This document shows, one piece after another, positions 32,595-42,474 of a stretch of DNA of 64,000 bases. A program made the position numbers and the translations under genes. Numbering within the stretch: position 1 is the stretch's first letter; every line of letters begins with the position of its first letter. This stretch comes from Siphonodentalium dalli. Lineage: Eukaryota; Mollusca; Scaphopoda; Gadilida; Siphonodentaliidae. The stretch covers positions 2,459,314 to 2,523,313 of the forward strand of contig CP136068.1 in NCBI GenBank assembly GCA_032622095.1, given 5' to 3'. The notes under the pieces are model-generated. The model saw only the letters and a list, made by a program, of their open reading frames with translations. It was not told the DNA's origin and searched no databases.

Positions 32595-32718
32595 GAGCAG
32601 AATGAGGTCCCCAGAGGGTGAATTTGGTGATGCTAGCCTGCTATGCTGGGTAGCATCACTAAATTCACCCTCTGGGGACCTCATTCTGCAAATGACAGAC
32701 ACACTATTTCAAGGCTTG
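32594..32718. mobile_element. Family E hairpin, left tip missing
   Basis: AGCAGAATGAGGTCCCCAGA ... CACACTATTTCAAGGCTTG, hairpin centre GCTAGCCTGCTATGCTGGGT. Junction with family B is at GAGCTCTAAGAGCAGAATG. Confidence 0.75.
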
Positions 32719-33278
32719 GAACCTCTATGTATTTTATACAAGTGATCACTTACACATCCATATACCCTAATTGTCCACAAGATTTTGATGAGTTCGGCAG
32801 AAATGACAATATTACATAGACAAACAAATCATGAAACGATGACAGAACTGTAAGATATAATCGTCACCGGGAGATATAATCGTCCCCATATGCAAATGAG
32901 GAGGAAATTAGCTCCCTATGTAGTTGATGTATTAGTACATTATTCTGCTAATTAGCTTCGAGGATAATTGCTTATTGTCAAATCTGTCTGACCGCAGTAA
33001 TCTCAGAACGGTATGAGGTGGCCATCCGGAATTCTAAACAAGGAGCGCGCACTGTCGTCGTAATCTAATCAATTCTGGGTCATTTCTCTGGACATATAAG
33101 TCCCTCGTTATATTTATGGTGACCACTGTTGTAGAGACTGTCAGTAGATATTTGGACTAGATTCTGATAAATGGCATAATGTGGATTATAAACAAATTTC
33201 TATTATAAGTTTCAGGTATTTATTTATATACATGTACATTCAGGGTTCCACACCTCATTTTCAACAACAACAACTTAT
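32719..33278. other. Unassigned stretch
   Basis: No family repeats or arrays seen. A small doubled GAACTGTAAGATATAATCGT/GGGAGATATAATCGTCC occurs near 32850. Confidence 0.4.
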
Positions 33279-33476
33279 TTAACCCTTCCATGACTGGAGT
33301 TACCTCCCTTATTAACCCTTCCATGACTGGAGATTCCTGAAATTTTGGGAAAACCATGTTTCATGCAATGCATTCTCATTCGCTTAAATATGTGTATGAG
33401 AATACATTGTCCTAACAATATTTACCTTGACCTTGTGAGCCAGTGCTTTCTTTTATATATGCGACTCTCCCTATGG
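33279..33476 (+). mobile_element. Family D left half with a duplicated tip
   Basis: TTAACCCTTCCATGACTGGA occurs at 33279 and again at 33312. Then a decayed hairpin, CAATATTTACCTTGACCTTG, and half of a second hairpin ending CTCTCCCTATGGGAGA, where family A begins. Confidence 0.75.
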
Positions 33477-33583
33477 GAGAGCTTTCCGATGAATGGCAAC
33501 AAGCCATATTTCCAACTAAATCCTGAAAAATTACCCATAATTCTGCAGTGGTTAAGGAGTCAATTATTTAGGGCATTACTGTA
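33475..33583. mobile_element. Family A solo right arm fused to family D
   Basis: GAGAGCTTTCCGATGAATGG to GGGCATTACTGTA. The junction shares GGGAGA/GAGAGC with family D. Confidence 0.85.
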
Positions 33584-33903
33584 TATCTATGTTCCTTGTT
33601 TTATTAATAATTGTTTTTTTTTAGGGGAAATAGTTGGTCAGAAATTTGGTACTTATAGACAGAAATCTACAGTAAATTAAAATACGAGAGGCTGGTTACT
33701 ACTAAACATTCGCAAACAAATCGTTGCCCAGGATTGTGTAGACAACTGTACATGTAGTCCGTGCTACTGATCATGTCTTATTCAGGCACCAAGTGCCGGA
33801 TTCCTTGCAATCTGTTAATCATCAGTGTCTGTGATTGCTCGTCCTGTGTAAAAAGAGGGCTGAGCTAGGTCTGTGGCTATTTTGTGACCAATATTAAGTC
33901 AAG

Positions 33904-34915
33904 GTTGGGGAGGGGATTGAGTCCGCTGGACGGCCGGCCTACCATAGTAGAGGAGGGGAATGAGGCTGCTGGACGGCTGGCCTACCATAGTAGAGGAGGG
34001 GAATGAGGCTGCTGGACGGCTGGCCTACCATAGTAGAGGAGGGGAATGAGGCTGCTGGACGGCTGGCCTACCATATTAGAGGAGGGGAATGAGGCCGCTG
34101 GACGGCCGGCCTACCATAGTAGAGGAGGGGAATGAGGCTGCTGGACGGCCGGCCTACCATAGTAGAGGAGGGGAATGAGGCTGCTGGACGGCTGGCCTAC
34201 CATAGTAGAGGAGGGGAATGAGGCCGCTGGCCGGCTGGCCTACCATAGTAGAGGAGGGGAACGAGGCCGCTGGACGGCCGGCCTACCATAGTAGCGGAAA
34301 CCCCGCTTCAGTAGATTATGATGATTTATCTGTAATTTTGTATATGGATATTTAGGATTAGGTTGGGGAGGGGATTGAGTCTGCTGGACGGCCGGCCTAC
34401 CATAGTAGAGGAGGGGAATGAGTCCGCTGTCCGGCTGGCCTACCATAGTAGAGGAGGGGAACGAGGCCGCTGGACGGCCGGCCTACCATAGTAGCGGAAA
34501 CCCTGCTTCAGTAGATTATGATGATTTATCTGTAATTTTGTATATGGATATTTAGGATTAGGTTGGGGAGGGGATTGAGTCTGCTGGACGGCCGGCCTAC
34601 CATAGTAGAGGAGGGGAATGAGTCCGCTGTCCGGCTGGCCTACCATAGTAGAGGAGGGGAACGAGGCCGCTGGACGGCCGGCCTACCATAGTAGCGGAAA
34701 CCCTGCTTCAGTAAATGATGATGATTTATCTGTAATTTTGTATATGTATATTTAGGATTAGGTTGGGGAGGGGATTGAGTCCGCTGGACGGCCGGCCTAC
34801 CATAGTAGAGGAGGGGAACGAGGCTGCTGGATGGCCGGCCTACCATAGTAGCGGAAACCCTGCTTCAGTAAATGATGATGATTTATCTGTAATTTTGTAT
34901 ATGTATATTTAGGAT
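33904..34915 (+). repeat. Nested tandem array: 43-bp units and a 200-bp higher-order unit
   Basis: GAGGGGAATGAGGCTGCTGG + ACGGCTGGCCTACCATAGTA + GAG repeats about nine times to 34290. From 34090 groups of these units plus GCGGAAACCCTGCTTCAGTA and a TTTATCTGTAATTTTGTATA spacer repeat every 200 bp; the last copy is shorter. Overlapping 68-codon minus frames are artefacts of the 200-bp unit. Confidence 0.9.
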
Positions 34916-35055
34916 TGACTATCTGGCTATTATCTTTTGTTCATATATAATGGTTAGTAAATTGCCTGCAACAACTTAAATTTCTCTAAATTGGTGCAAA
35001 TTGAGGCAACAAAACCCTGTGTGACCCTCTACTTTCTGTTTGTGTGAATATTAAA

Positions 35056-35199
35056 GTGATGTCGAACACTTGTTTAGTTTGATCGTATGGGATTATTAAA
35101 ATAATATGGAACACTCCATTAGTTTGGTTGAAGAGAAATAGAGCATAATTTTTAATTAATGTGATGTCGAACACTAATCTAGTTTGATCGTATGGGAAA
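35056..35199 (+). repeat. 105-bp duplication
   Basis: GTGATGTCGAACACTTGTTT ... GATCGTATGGGA at 35056 and 35161, with a diverged middle copy (ATATGGAACACTCCATTAGT). Confidence 0.75.
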
Positions 35200-35295
35200 A
35201 GAACATAACGGTGTAAATTTCATAACTTTTATATCAAAATTGGCAGTATACCACATGACACAATGTCATTCTTAGATATGAATTATATGTCAGAT

Positions 35296-35434
35296 TTAAA
35301 GGGGGAATCTACATAAATCCAGCCATTTTTTCGACTTTATTCATCAGAAATTATAGAATAACAGAATTAAATTTGAGTAGAGAATGATAGTTAAATACAC
35401 TCACGTACACAAATAACGATAATGAATAAAAGGC
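35296..35434 (-). mobile_element. Family H fragment next to family C
   Basis: TTAAAGGGGGAATCTACATA ... ATACACTCACGTACACAAAT; right end not found. Confidence 0.5.
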
Positions 35435-35834
35435 TTAACCCTTTACCCAACAGAAGGGCCCTGTGCCAATGCATTCTCTTATATATGCGAGTCGACCATA
35501 GGTCGCCTCGCATATATAAGAGAATGCATTGGCTTAACACATTAAAAATTATAAAATTGTTAAAGATTGTAAGAAAAAATGGTAAAAAGTATTAAAAAAA
35601 GTTTTTTGTTAGGCCAATGCATTCTCTTATATATGCGAGGCGACCTATGGTCGACTCGCATATATAAGAGAATGCATTGGCACAGGGCATAACTGTAACT
35701 ATCACAATGTGGTCAAGGAGCCGGTTCCAATGATATCCATATTTGTATGGTTCTATTGAGACAGACCGAAGATATTTTAGGCTGTTGAAGCTTTATTTGG
35801 CCGGTTTTGGCCGGTTTGTTGGGTAAAGGGTTAA
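35435..35834 (+). mobile_element. Family C TTAA element, full length
   Basis: 400 bp including both TTAA. Order: TTAACCCTTTACCCAACAGA, hairpin 1, A/T linker (ATTATAAAATTGTTAAAG), hairpin 2, unique right block (AACTATCACAATGTGGTCAA, GACAGACCGAAGATATTTTA, GGCCGGTTTTGGCCGG), TTGTTGGGTAAAGGGTTAA. Hairpin 2 is the reverse complement of hairpin 1. No coding capacity. Confidence 0.93.
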
Positions 35835-36047
35835 GACACTGACTTAGTATTACTTTTCAGTGTTGATTACTTCGTAAAAATGTTTTTGAAACAAAATAAT
35901 TATGCTTTATTTTCATAACATTGATGTTTGTTTCGGGCCAAAATTGTCAAAAAATTATAAAAATATCTCAATATTTAAGGCGATGACTTCACATTTGATG
36001 ATCATGTTGATTAGTTTGTAATGTTGTGATATGTTTTTAAAACAAAA
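35835..36047 (+). repeat. Family J segment, part 1
   Basis: GATTACTTCGTAAAAATGTT, TATTTTCATAACATTGATGT, GTGATATGTTTTTAAAACAA; reverse complement of 26930-27170. Confidence 0.75.
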
Positions 36048-36656
36048 CATAGTCGTATAAAACGACGTATTTTATCGCACAGGGTTATAAATGCGTAAAC
36101 TTAAACCTAAAATTGGGTACAAACATAATCATGTTTGATCACGAGATCTTTCACTTGTATATATCACTACATCATACCGCATGACATTTCAGATAAGTAA
36201 GCTATACACTGATATTGCGAAGTACTCAGATGAAAATAAAACATAATTATGAAGTACAAGTAATTTGGCAGTATTACTATTTAGTTAGCGAATGGGGATA
36301 ACTTGAAGAGCAGAATCATAGGAACTATATCTTTGGCCGGGGGATGCGCGCAGTTATACTGCGTTAAACATTCTTTCCAATAATTTCTTTGCCGAAGACA
36401 AGTCGCTTGTGTTGACAACCCTCCCTCCCTCCCTGTTTTTTGCTTTGGGACATACGCATTCGATTGATGTCTCCCCCTTTTGGCCTACATCTGTATAGGC
36501 GGTTATTGTGCCTTAATAAATTGTCACCCACATGTTTGTATTGGTTACTACTACATTTATTGTATCGGCTTCCTGTATATAATTATAATTTTCTAAACAG
36601 GTAGCTATAAAACGCATTCCAGTTGTTGTCTTTCACTCTAACGCTGTGGGATAAAT
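36048..36656. other. About 600-bp insertion within family J
   Basis: Absent from the partner copy at 26876-27170. Near its ends lie TATTTTATCGCACAG (36068) and CTGTGGGATAAATA (36645), imperfect inverted repeats. No coding frame. Confidence 0.5.
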
Positions 36657-36715
36657 ACATTTTATCATATTGTCGATACAAGGTTTATTTTCTGCTAACT
36701 TTATAAAATCTTACA
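36657..36715 (+). repeat. Family J segment, part 2
   Basis: ATTGTCGATACAAGGTTTAT + TTTCTGCTAACTTTATAAAA, continuing the match broken at 36047. Confidence 0.7.
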
Positions 36716-37165
36716 ACAAAAATTTTCAATTAATGAGGACCACCATTTTTTTTTTAAATTATAAGGTAACATTTTTTTCTTCAAAACATCAGTTTGTTGT
36801 GAGCCAAATCATAAAATTTTGCAGCAAAAGTTTTTTAATTAGTGAGGAATCTATTTTATAAAAACCTCATTCCCTAAATATTCACACAGGGGAAGTGTTA
36901 AAATGATTCGGGGGAGCTAACCACTTAAGCACGTAATCATCTTCTCAGCCACGGACTTGTTATTAAAATCCCACGCTTGGCACATTGGAACCTCCGTGAT
37001 TTGGAGACTAGGAAGACGACCTTGGATTCTCTAAAAACATCAATAGATTGATTGGGAAGATTTCGGGCATCCTGCTCTCGGGGGATACGGCAGGCTGACT
37101 GACTCTTGTTAAGAAGCGGTGACTGAGATATCGACAATCATTTTGACACTGCTCTTGGCATCCGG
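36716..37165. other. Unassigned stretch
   Basis: AT-rich first half. A 66-codon minus frame at 36937-37137 has no support beyond length. Confidence 0.35.
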
Positions 37166-37377
37166 TGACAATGCAGTGTTCTAGTCGAGTTCCCTGGCTG
37201 TAGTGTGGGGAACTGGTCTATTTACATCTTCTGGTCCTTTGTAGAGGTTGGACCTTGGATTATAGTACGTGGGACTGTGATTCTTTAAGTGAATTCTGTG
37301 GGTCTGTTAACAATACTGTGTTCCAGTCGAGTTCCCTGGCTGCATTGTGGGGAACTGGTCTAGTTAAATCATCTGGT
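37166..37377 (+). repeat. Diverged 140-bp duplication
   Basis: CAGTCGAGTTCCCTGGCTGC/CTAGTCGAGTTCCCTGGCTG with GGGGAACTGGTCTA occurs at about 37180 and 37324. Confidence 0.7.
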
Positions 37378-38159
37378 ACTCGGCATCTAGCATGTTGACC
37401 TCTGAACTTTTGATGTTGACCTCTTAGTTATTTTGTGTGGACTTAATAATTAAAATATTCCTGTTTCTGTAGTTAAAATGTTAAATTGATTGGACCTCTA
37501 TATGTTCATAAACTGGACCTATATTCATGTAACTATTATGTGATGACTAGAAATTTGGATCTCAATTTGAACCTGTTGACCTCTGATAGGTCCACAGAAT
37601 TCAGTTAGAGGACCAATCAACATTTATCTATTCTGACCAGGACCTTTATCTATTCTGACCAGCCTGAGGACCGGTGAACATTAAATTTTTATAAATGTAT
37701 GGTGAACATGTGTGGCAGGAAATTTATCTGGATTTATAATGTATTAACTTCTTCCCAGTTTCCTCAACTTATTGGAAGCACCTCAAGTGGATAATATTAT
37801 TTGGATTTCCCGATGACCATGTGTGATGGCTTGAAAACATTATTTAGACAAAATGTGCTCCGACAAATGTAAAACCCATATGAATTATGTTTGAGATTCA
37901 TGTGGATTTCTGTTGATATTGACTGTGGATGCTGAACATTCTTCACTTCATCAGACCGTTGTGAATAAACCTACCGGATTCTGGAACCATTGAAACACAT
38001 CATTGACTTGATAAGTTGAACGAATAATAAAAACAAGGATAATTATTTAAGCCACACATATATGTATATGTACAATAACGTTCTTCGATCACAAGATATG
38101 AAATTTAAAGCACTCGTCGGTGCCCTTAGAATGAGTGTTGCAGCACATTTGTAACTTCT
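37378..38159. other. Unassigned stretch upstream of the second candidate exon
   Basis: Low-repeat DNA with short repeated phrases (GTTGACCTCTGA, TCTATTCTGACCAG). Could include 5' UTR or promoter of the exon at 39022 but no TATA or initiator can be singled out. Confidence 0.3.
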
Positions 38160-38800
38160 ACCTTGACACACCCCAGGAGAAGTGTCTGTGTGATTCCATT
38201 CTTATCGTTTTTAGTGGATATTGGCCTGTTTTTAGCGGATATTGACCGGTTATTAGTGGATATTGGCCTGTTTTTAGCGGATATTGACCGGTTATTAGTG
38301 GATATTGGCCGGTTTTTAGCGGATATTGACCGGTTATTAGTGCATATTGACCATGAACATCAATGATCTTGAAGTATCCAGCACCACGTCATTGTAAATG
38401 AATCTTCATATATAGAATATACATATAATACTTGTAACTTCTATCTTGAGAAGTGTCTGAGATTTCCTTCTTACAGATTTTAATGGATATTGACCGTGGA
38501 CTTCAATGTTCTTGAAGTATCCAGCACCACATTATTTTAAATGAATCTAAATATATACATGTAGATAATATAGATATTTAATAGTTGACACATCTACTGT
38601 TACAAACCCCAGGAGAATTGTCCATGACATTCACTTCTTACGGATTTGAGTGGATATTGACCGTGGATGCCAATGTTCTTGAAGTATCCAACATCACATG
38701 ATAATATAGATATTTAATAGTTGAAACATCTTCTGTTACAAACCCCAGGAGAGCTGTCTATGAGATTCACTTCTTGTGGTTTTCTAAAGGTATTGACTTC
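38160..38800 (+). repeat. Diverged 170-bp repeats with a 21-bp array inside
   Basis: CCCCAGGAGAAGTGTCTG, GTGGATATTGACCGTGGA and TTCTTGAAGTATCCAGCACC recur about every 170 bp (near 38170, 38440, 38610, 38740). The first unit has expanded internally into TTTTTAGCGGATATTGACCG-type 21-bp repeats (38205-38350). Confidence 0.75.
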
Positions 38801-39021
38801 GGTGTTTTGCTGACACGATAAAAACATTTTGTCCTATTGTATGAATGAAAGGTCTTCTGAGACCGTGGATCAATCGGTTGGACCTATACTCACACGTACG
38901 AGACCACAGAGTTTCCATTTTTGAACAAGAGACGGAGTTCATCAAATATTTAGCGTACATGCTGTGAACGCTGTATTCTGTGTTCTTTTCGTTTGTTGAC
39001 TTGATCGTGGTTTAAGGAATA

Positions 39022-39105
39022 ATGTTCAAATCACAACGAAGGAGATTTTTCGCATTCTTTGGGAATGGGAATGGAAATGGTCCCACACAAAATAATAAAC
39101 AACAG
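39022..39105 (+). CDS. Candidate first coding exon (short basic N-terminus); gene not recognised
   Basis: An ATG at 39022 has A at -3 and an in-frame TAA nine bases upstream (39013-39015), which favours it as a real start. The frame runs 28 codons to a donor GTAAGT at 39106 and ends in phase 0. The peptide begins MFKSQRRRFFAFF, continues with three Gly-Asn pairs, and ends in a Gln/Asn-rich stretch. Short basic-aromatic N-termini like this are common in alternative first exons of signalling and scaffold proteins, but I cannot name the gene. A family C element begins only 13 bases downstream of the exon end, at 39119. An alternative is that this is a chance frame next to a chance donor; the small size leaves real doubt. 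Confidence 0.4.
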
Positions 39106-39118
39106 GTAAGTTTATACA

Positions 39119-39509
39119 TTAACCCTTTACCCAACAGAAGGGCCCTGTGCCAATGCATTCTCTTATATATGCATAGGTCGCCTCGCATATATAAGAGAAT
39201 GCATTGGCTTAACACATTAAAAATTATAAAATTGTTAAAGAATGTAAGAAAAAATGGTAAAACGTGTTAAAAAAGGATTTTTTTTAGGCCAATGCATTCT
39301 CTTATATATGCGAGGCGACCTATGGTCGACTCGCATATATAAGAGAATGCATTGGCACAGGGCATAACTATAACAATCACAATGTGGTCAATGAGCCGAT
39401 TCCAATGATATCCATATTTGTATGGTTCTATTGAGACAGACCGAAGATATTTTAGGCTGTTGAATCTTTATTTGGCCGGTTTTGGCCGGTTTGTTGGGTA
39501 AAGGGTTAA
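39119..39509 (+). mobile_element. Family C TTAA element just inside the intron
   Basis: Perfect TTAA at both ends; hairpin 1 has lost part of its left arm (ATATGCATAGGTCGCC), hairpin 2 is intact. It starts 13 bases after the candidate donor at 39106. Confidence 0.9.
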
Positions 39510-39689
39510 GATCAGGCTTTGATTGATTTTTTTAGCTTTTTTGATTTTGTTTACTTTCATCGGAATTGCTTTCTGTAACTGTTCGATACCTGCACTGTTA
39601 TATACACTCATCATATTTTGATACACAAAATTTAGGGATGTAGCAATCATTTAAGCAATGAGAAAAGGGGTGTGGGGTGATGGACCAGC

Positions 39690-40860
39690 CTGGAAGTTGG
39701 CTGGAGAGACAGGGACTAGCCTAGAGGGTGACTTTGGAGACAGGGACCAACCAAGAGGGTGATTGGAGAGACGGGGACCAGCCTAGAGGGCAACATGGGA
39801 GACAGGACCAGCCTAGAGGGCGACTTGGGAGACAGGGACCAGCCCAGAGGCGCATCTGGGGAGACACAGGGACCAGCCTAGAGGGTGACTTGGGAGACAG
39901 GGACCAGCCTAGAGGGCGACATGGGATACAGACCAGACTAGAGGGCGACTTGGGAGACAGGGACCAGCCTAGAGGATGACATGGGATATGGACCAGACTA
40001 GTGGGTGTCTTGGGAGACAGGGACCAGCCTAGAGGGCGACTTGGGAGACAGGGACCAGCCTAGAGGATGACATGGGATACGGACCAGACTAGTGGGTGTC
40101 TTGGGAGACAGGGACCAGCCTAGAGAACGACTTGGGAGACAGGGACCAGCCTAGAGGATGACATGGGATACGGACCAGACTAGTGGGTGTCTTGGGAGAC
40201 AGGGACCAGCCTAGAGAACGACTTGGGAGACAGGGACCAGCCTAGAGGGCGACATGGGATACGGACCAGACTAGTGGGTGTCTTGGGAGACAGGGACCAG
40301 CCTAGAGAACGACTTGGGAGACAGGGACCAGCCTAGAGGATGACATGGGATATGGACCAGACTAGTGGGTGTCTTGGGAGACAGGGACCAGCCTAGAGAA
40401 CGACTTGGGAGACAGGGACCAGCCTAGAGGGCGACATGGGATACGGACCAGACTAGTGGGTGTCTTGGGAGACAGGGACCAGCCTAGAGAACGACTTGGG
40501 AGACAGGGACCAGCCTAGAGGATGACATGGGATATGGACCAGACTAGTGGGTGTCTTGGGAGACAGGGACCAGCCTAGAGAACGACTTGGGAGACAGGGA
40601 CCAGCCTAGAGGGCGACATGGGATACGGACCAGACTAGTGGGTGTCTTGGGAGACAGGGGCCAGCCTAGAGGGTGACTTGGGAGACAGGGGCCAGCCTAG
40701 AGGGCGACTGGGGAGACAGGGACCAGTCTAGAGGGCGACTGGGGAGACAGGGACCAGCCTGGAAGGCGACTGGAGAGGCAGGGACCAGTCTAGAGGGCGA
40801 CTGGGGAGACAGGGACCAGCCTGGAAGGCGACTGGAGAGGCAGGGACCAGCACAGAGGGA
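39690..40860 (+). repeat. 31-bp array with an about 92-bp higher-order unit
   Basis: CTTGGGAGACAGGGACCAGC + CTAGAGGGCGA and variants. From 39960 to 40640 three variants (ATGACATGGGATACGGACCA, GACTAGTGGGTGTC, CTAGAGAACGA) alternate in a fixed order about seven times. Strong purine bias on the plus strand. Confidence 0.9.
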
Positions 40861-41329
40861 TATAGGGATCAGCATGTGTTTTTGATACAAATTTATTGAA
40901 GTACTTGCATGGTTTTAGCAAGTTTGTTTGCTGTGAGCCGCAAACAGTGTTCAAAATCACCTTAATAGAAATACTGAGTAAACTGGAAATATTTGTAAAA
41001 TATTGCAGTTTATTTGCAGTCTTCTCTAATCTCTAGCGGTGAATTGAAACATAAAAATCTGGATTACAGCTTAGTTTTAAATATTGCTCCATATTGGAGT
41101 AACTGTTGACAGCGAATGATTGATGATTTTGCTGCCGCAAATTGAGGGACATATAGCAATCAGGGTGTGAGGATAAAGTACCTCCCTCAATGGCAGACTT
41201 AAATTTCAAATTGAATATTTGAGGGTTTAATTCACAAAAGTAGGAAAATTCAATCATCAAGATAATAGAAATCTGTTGGTTAAATACCTTTTTTCGATTT
41301 TTTATTTTATAGTTTCAATTTCTCTCCCT

Positions 41330-41580
41330 GATGGATTCAAATAGGAACGTTAACATCAGAATTACTGTCTCGCTTGAAATTGCCGGGTTTCAATATTGAC
41401 CAAACAGCGTACGCTATGGGTACTACAATATCCCGCTTATGAATATGAACGAGAGTTAGATCCCGCTATATAACCGGAATTATCGGCAATATCTTACAAT
41501 TTATAGGGGCTCTCTGTATTAATGGATTCTCAAACAAACGCACACGGCATAAAGTTAGTAATTATACTGCGTATTGGAAA
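41330..41580 (+). repeat. Segmental duplication, copy without family E
   Basis: ACATCAGAATTACTGTCTCG, GCTTATGAATATGAACGAGA, TCGGCAATATCTTACAATTT, AACAAACGCACACGGCATAA. All recur in order at 42480-43160, where a family E element interrupts them. Confidence 0.85.
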
Positions 41581-41635
41581 ACTCGATCTTTCTGATGCAG
41601 AGAGTTGAATGGCACATCATGGTATAGATAGAGAG

Positions 41636-41815
41636 TACTCAATTGGTTTCGAAGATTACATGAAATAATTCACGAGGGGAGCTGGGCCTGGTAAATAAAT
41701 TTTACCAATAGGACGGGCTCCCCCAGTGAATTACGTCACGTAATCATCAAAACCAATTGATTATTCTGTTAATTACACACAGTCCACCACTAAAACGCAC
41801 TAATTCTGAGATAAT
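41636..41815. mobile_element. Family G inverted-repeat element
   Basis: AATTGGTTTCGAAGATTACA + TGAAATAATTCACGAGGGGA pairs with the right half (TCCCCCAGTGAATTACGTCA, GTAATCATCAAAACCAATTG). Tail GATTATTCTGTTAATTACAC matches 15020. Confidence 0.65.
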
Positions 41816-41839
41816 ATGTGACAAAATAGTGATCAGCTG

Positions 41840-41995
41840 ATGGTGTGCGGGGGCATAGCAAGCATGTACAGATCCCGATCCATAGTGTACGGGGGCGGGG
41901 GGGGGGGGGGCATAGCATGTGGGTACGGATCCTGATCCATTGTGTGCAGGGGGGGGCATAGCAATCGGGTATGACCGGATCCCGATCCATAGTGT
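41840..41995 (+). repeat. About 55-bp G-rich repeat x3
   Basis: GATCCCGATCCATAGTGT and GGGGGCATAGCA occur three times, with G-runs of up to 14 between. Confidence 0.75.
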
Positions 41996-42061
41996 CTCAC
42001 AATCGAAATACTGGAAATTTGAGGGTCTAAGTCACAAAAGTATGAAAATTCAGTCATGAAG

Positions 42062-42294
42062 ATACAGTAATGAAGATACAGTAATGAAGATACAGTAATG
42101 CCCTAAATAATTGACTCCTTAACCACAGAAGAATTATGGGTAACTTTTCAGGATTTAGTCGGAAATATGACTTGTTGCCATTCATTTGAAAGCTCTCAGT
42201 GAGAGCTTTCCGTGAGAGCTTTCCGACTAAATCCTGAGAAGTTACCCATAATTCTGCTGTGGTTAAGGAGTCGATTATTTAGGGCATTACTGTA
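42062..42294. mobile_element. Family A MITE with a triplicated tip
   Basis: GATACAGTAATGAA occurs twice before the true tip at 42081 (TACAGTAATGCCC). The right arm has an internal repeat of GTGAGAGCTTTCC and lost the ATGGCAACAAGCC part. Ends 42294. Confidence 0.85.
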
Positions 42295-42296
42295 TG

Positions 42297-42367
42297 TATG
42301 CGAATGAGAATGCGTTGGAACTGGGTTTTCGTAAAATTTCAGGAATCTCCAAACATGGAAGGGTTAA
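42297..42367 (-). mobile_element. Family D right-end fragment
   Basis: GAATGAGAATGCGTTGGAAC, TTTCGTAAAATTTCAGGAAT, ending AACATGGAAGGGTTAA. Confidence 0.65.
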
Positions 42368-42368
42368 A

Positions 42369-42427
42369 CTACCCTTTTGGAGCCTCTCACAGATGTGAGC
42401 AGACGACACTCAGCAATACAAGCTGCT
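42369..42427. repeat. Family F partial copy
   Basis: GGAGCCTCTCACAGATGTGA + GCAGACGACACTCAGCAATA; stops at GCTGCTA. Confidence 0.65.
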
Positions 42428-42474
42428 ATTATGTTTTATAGTTTGAATCCAATATTTCCTCTCTGAGCTGCTCT

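Noticed and set aside
34240-34846. Three 68-codon minus-strand frames of near-identical sequence
   Set aside because: They are spaced by exactly 200 bp and reflect the higher-order tandem unit.
36048-36656. Autonomous transposon between the two family J parts
   Set aside because: No coding frame and only weak inverted repeats near the ends; recorded as an insertion of unknown type.
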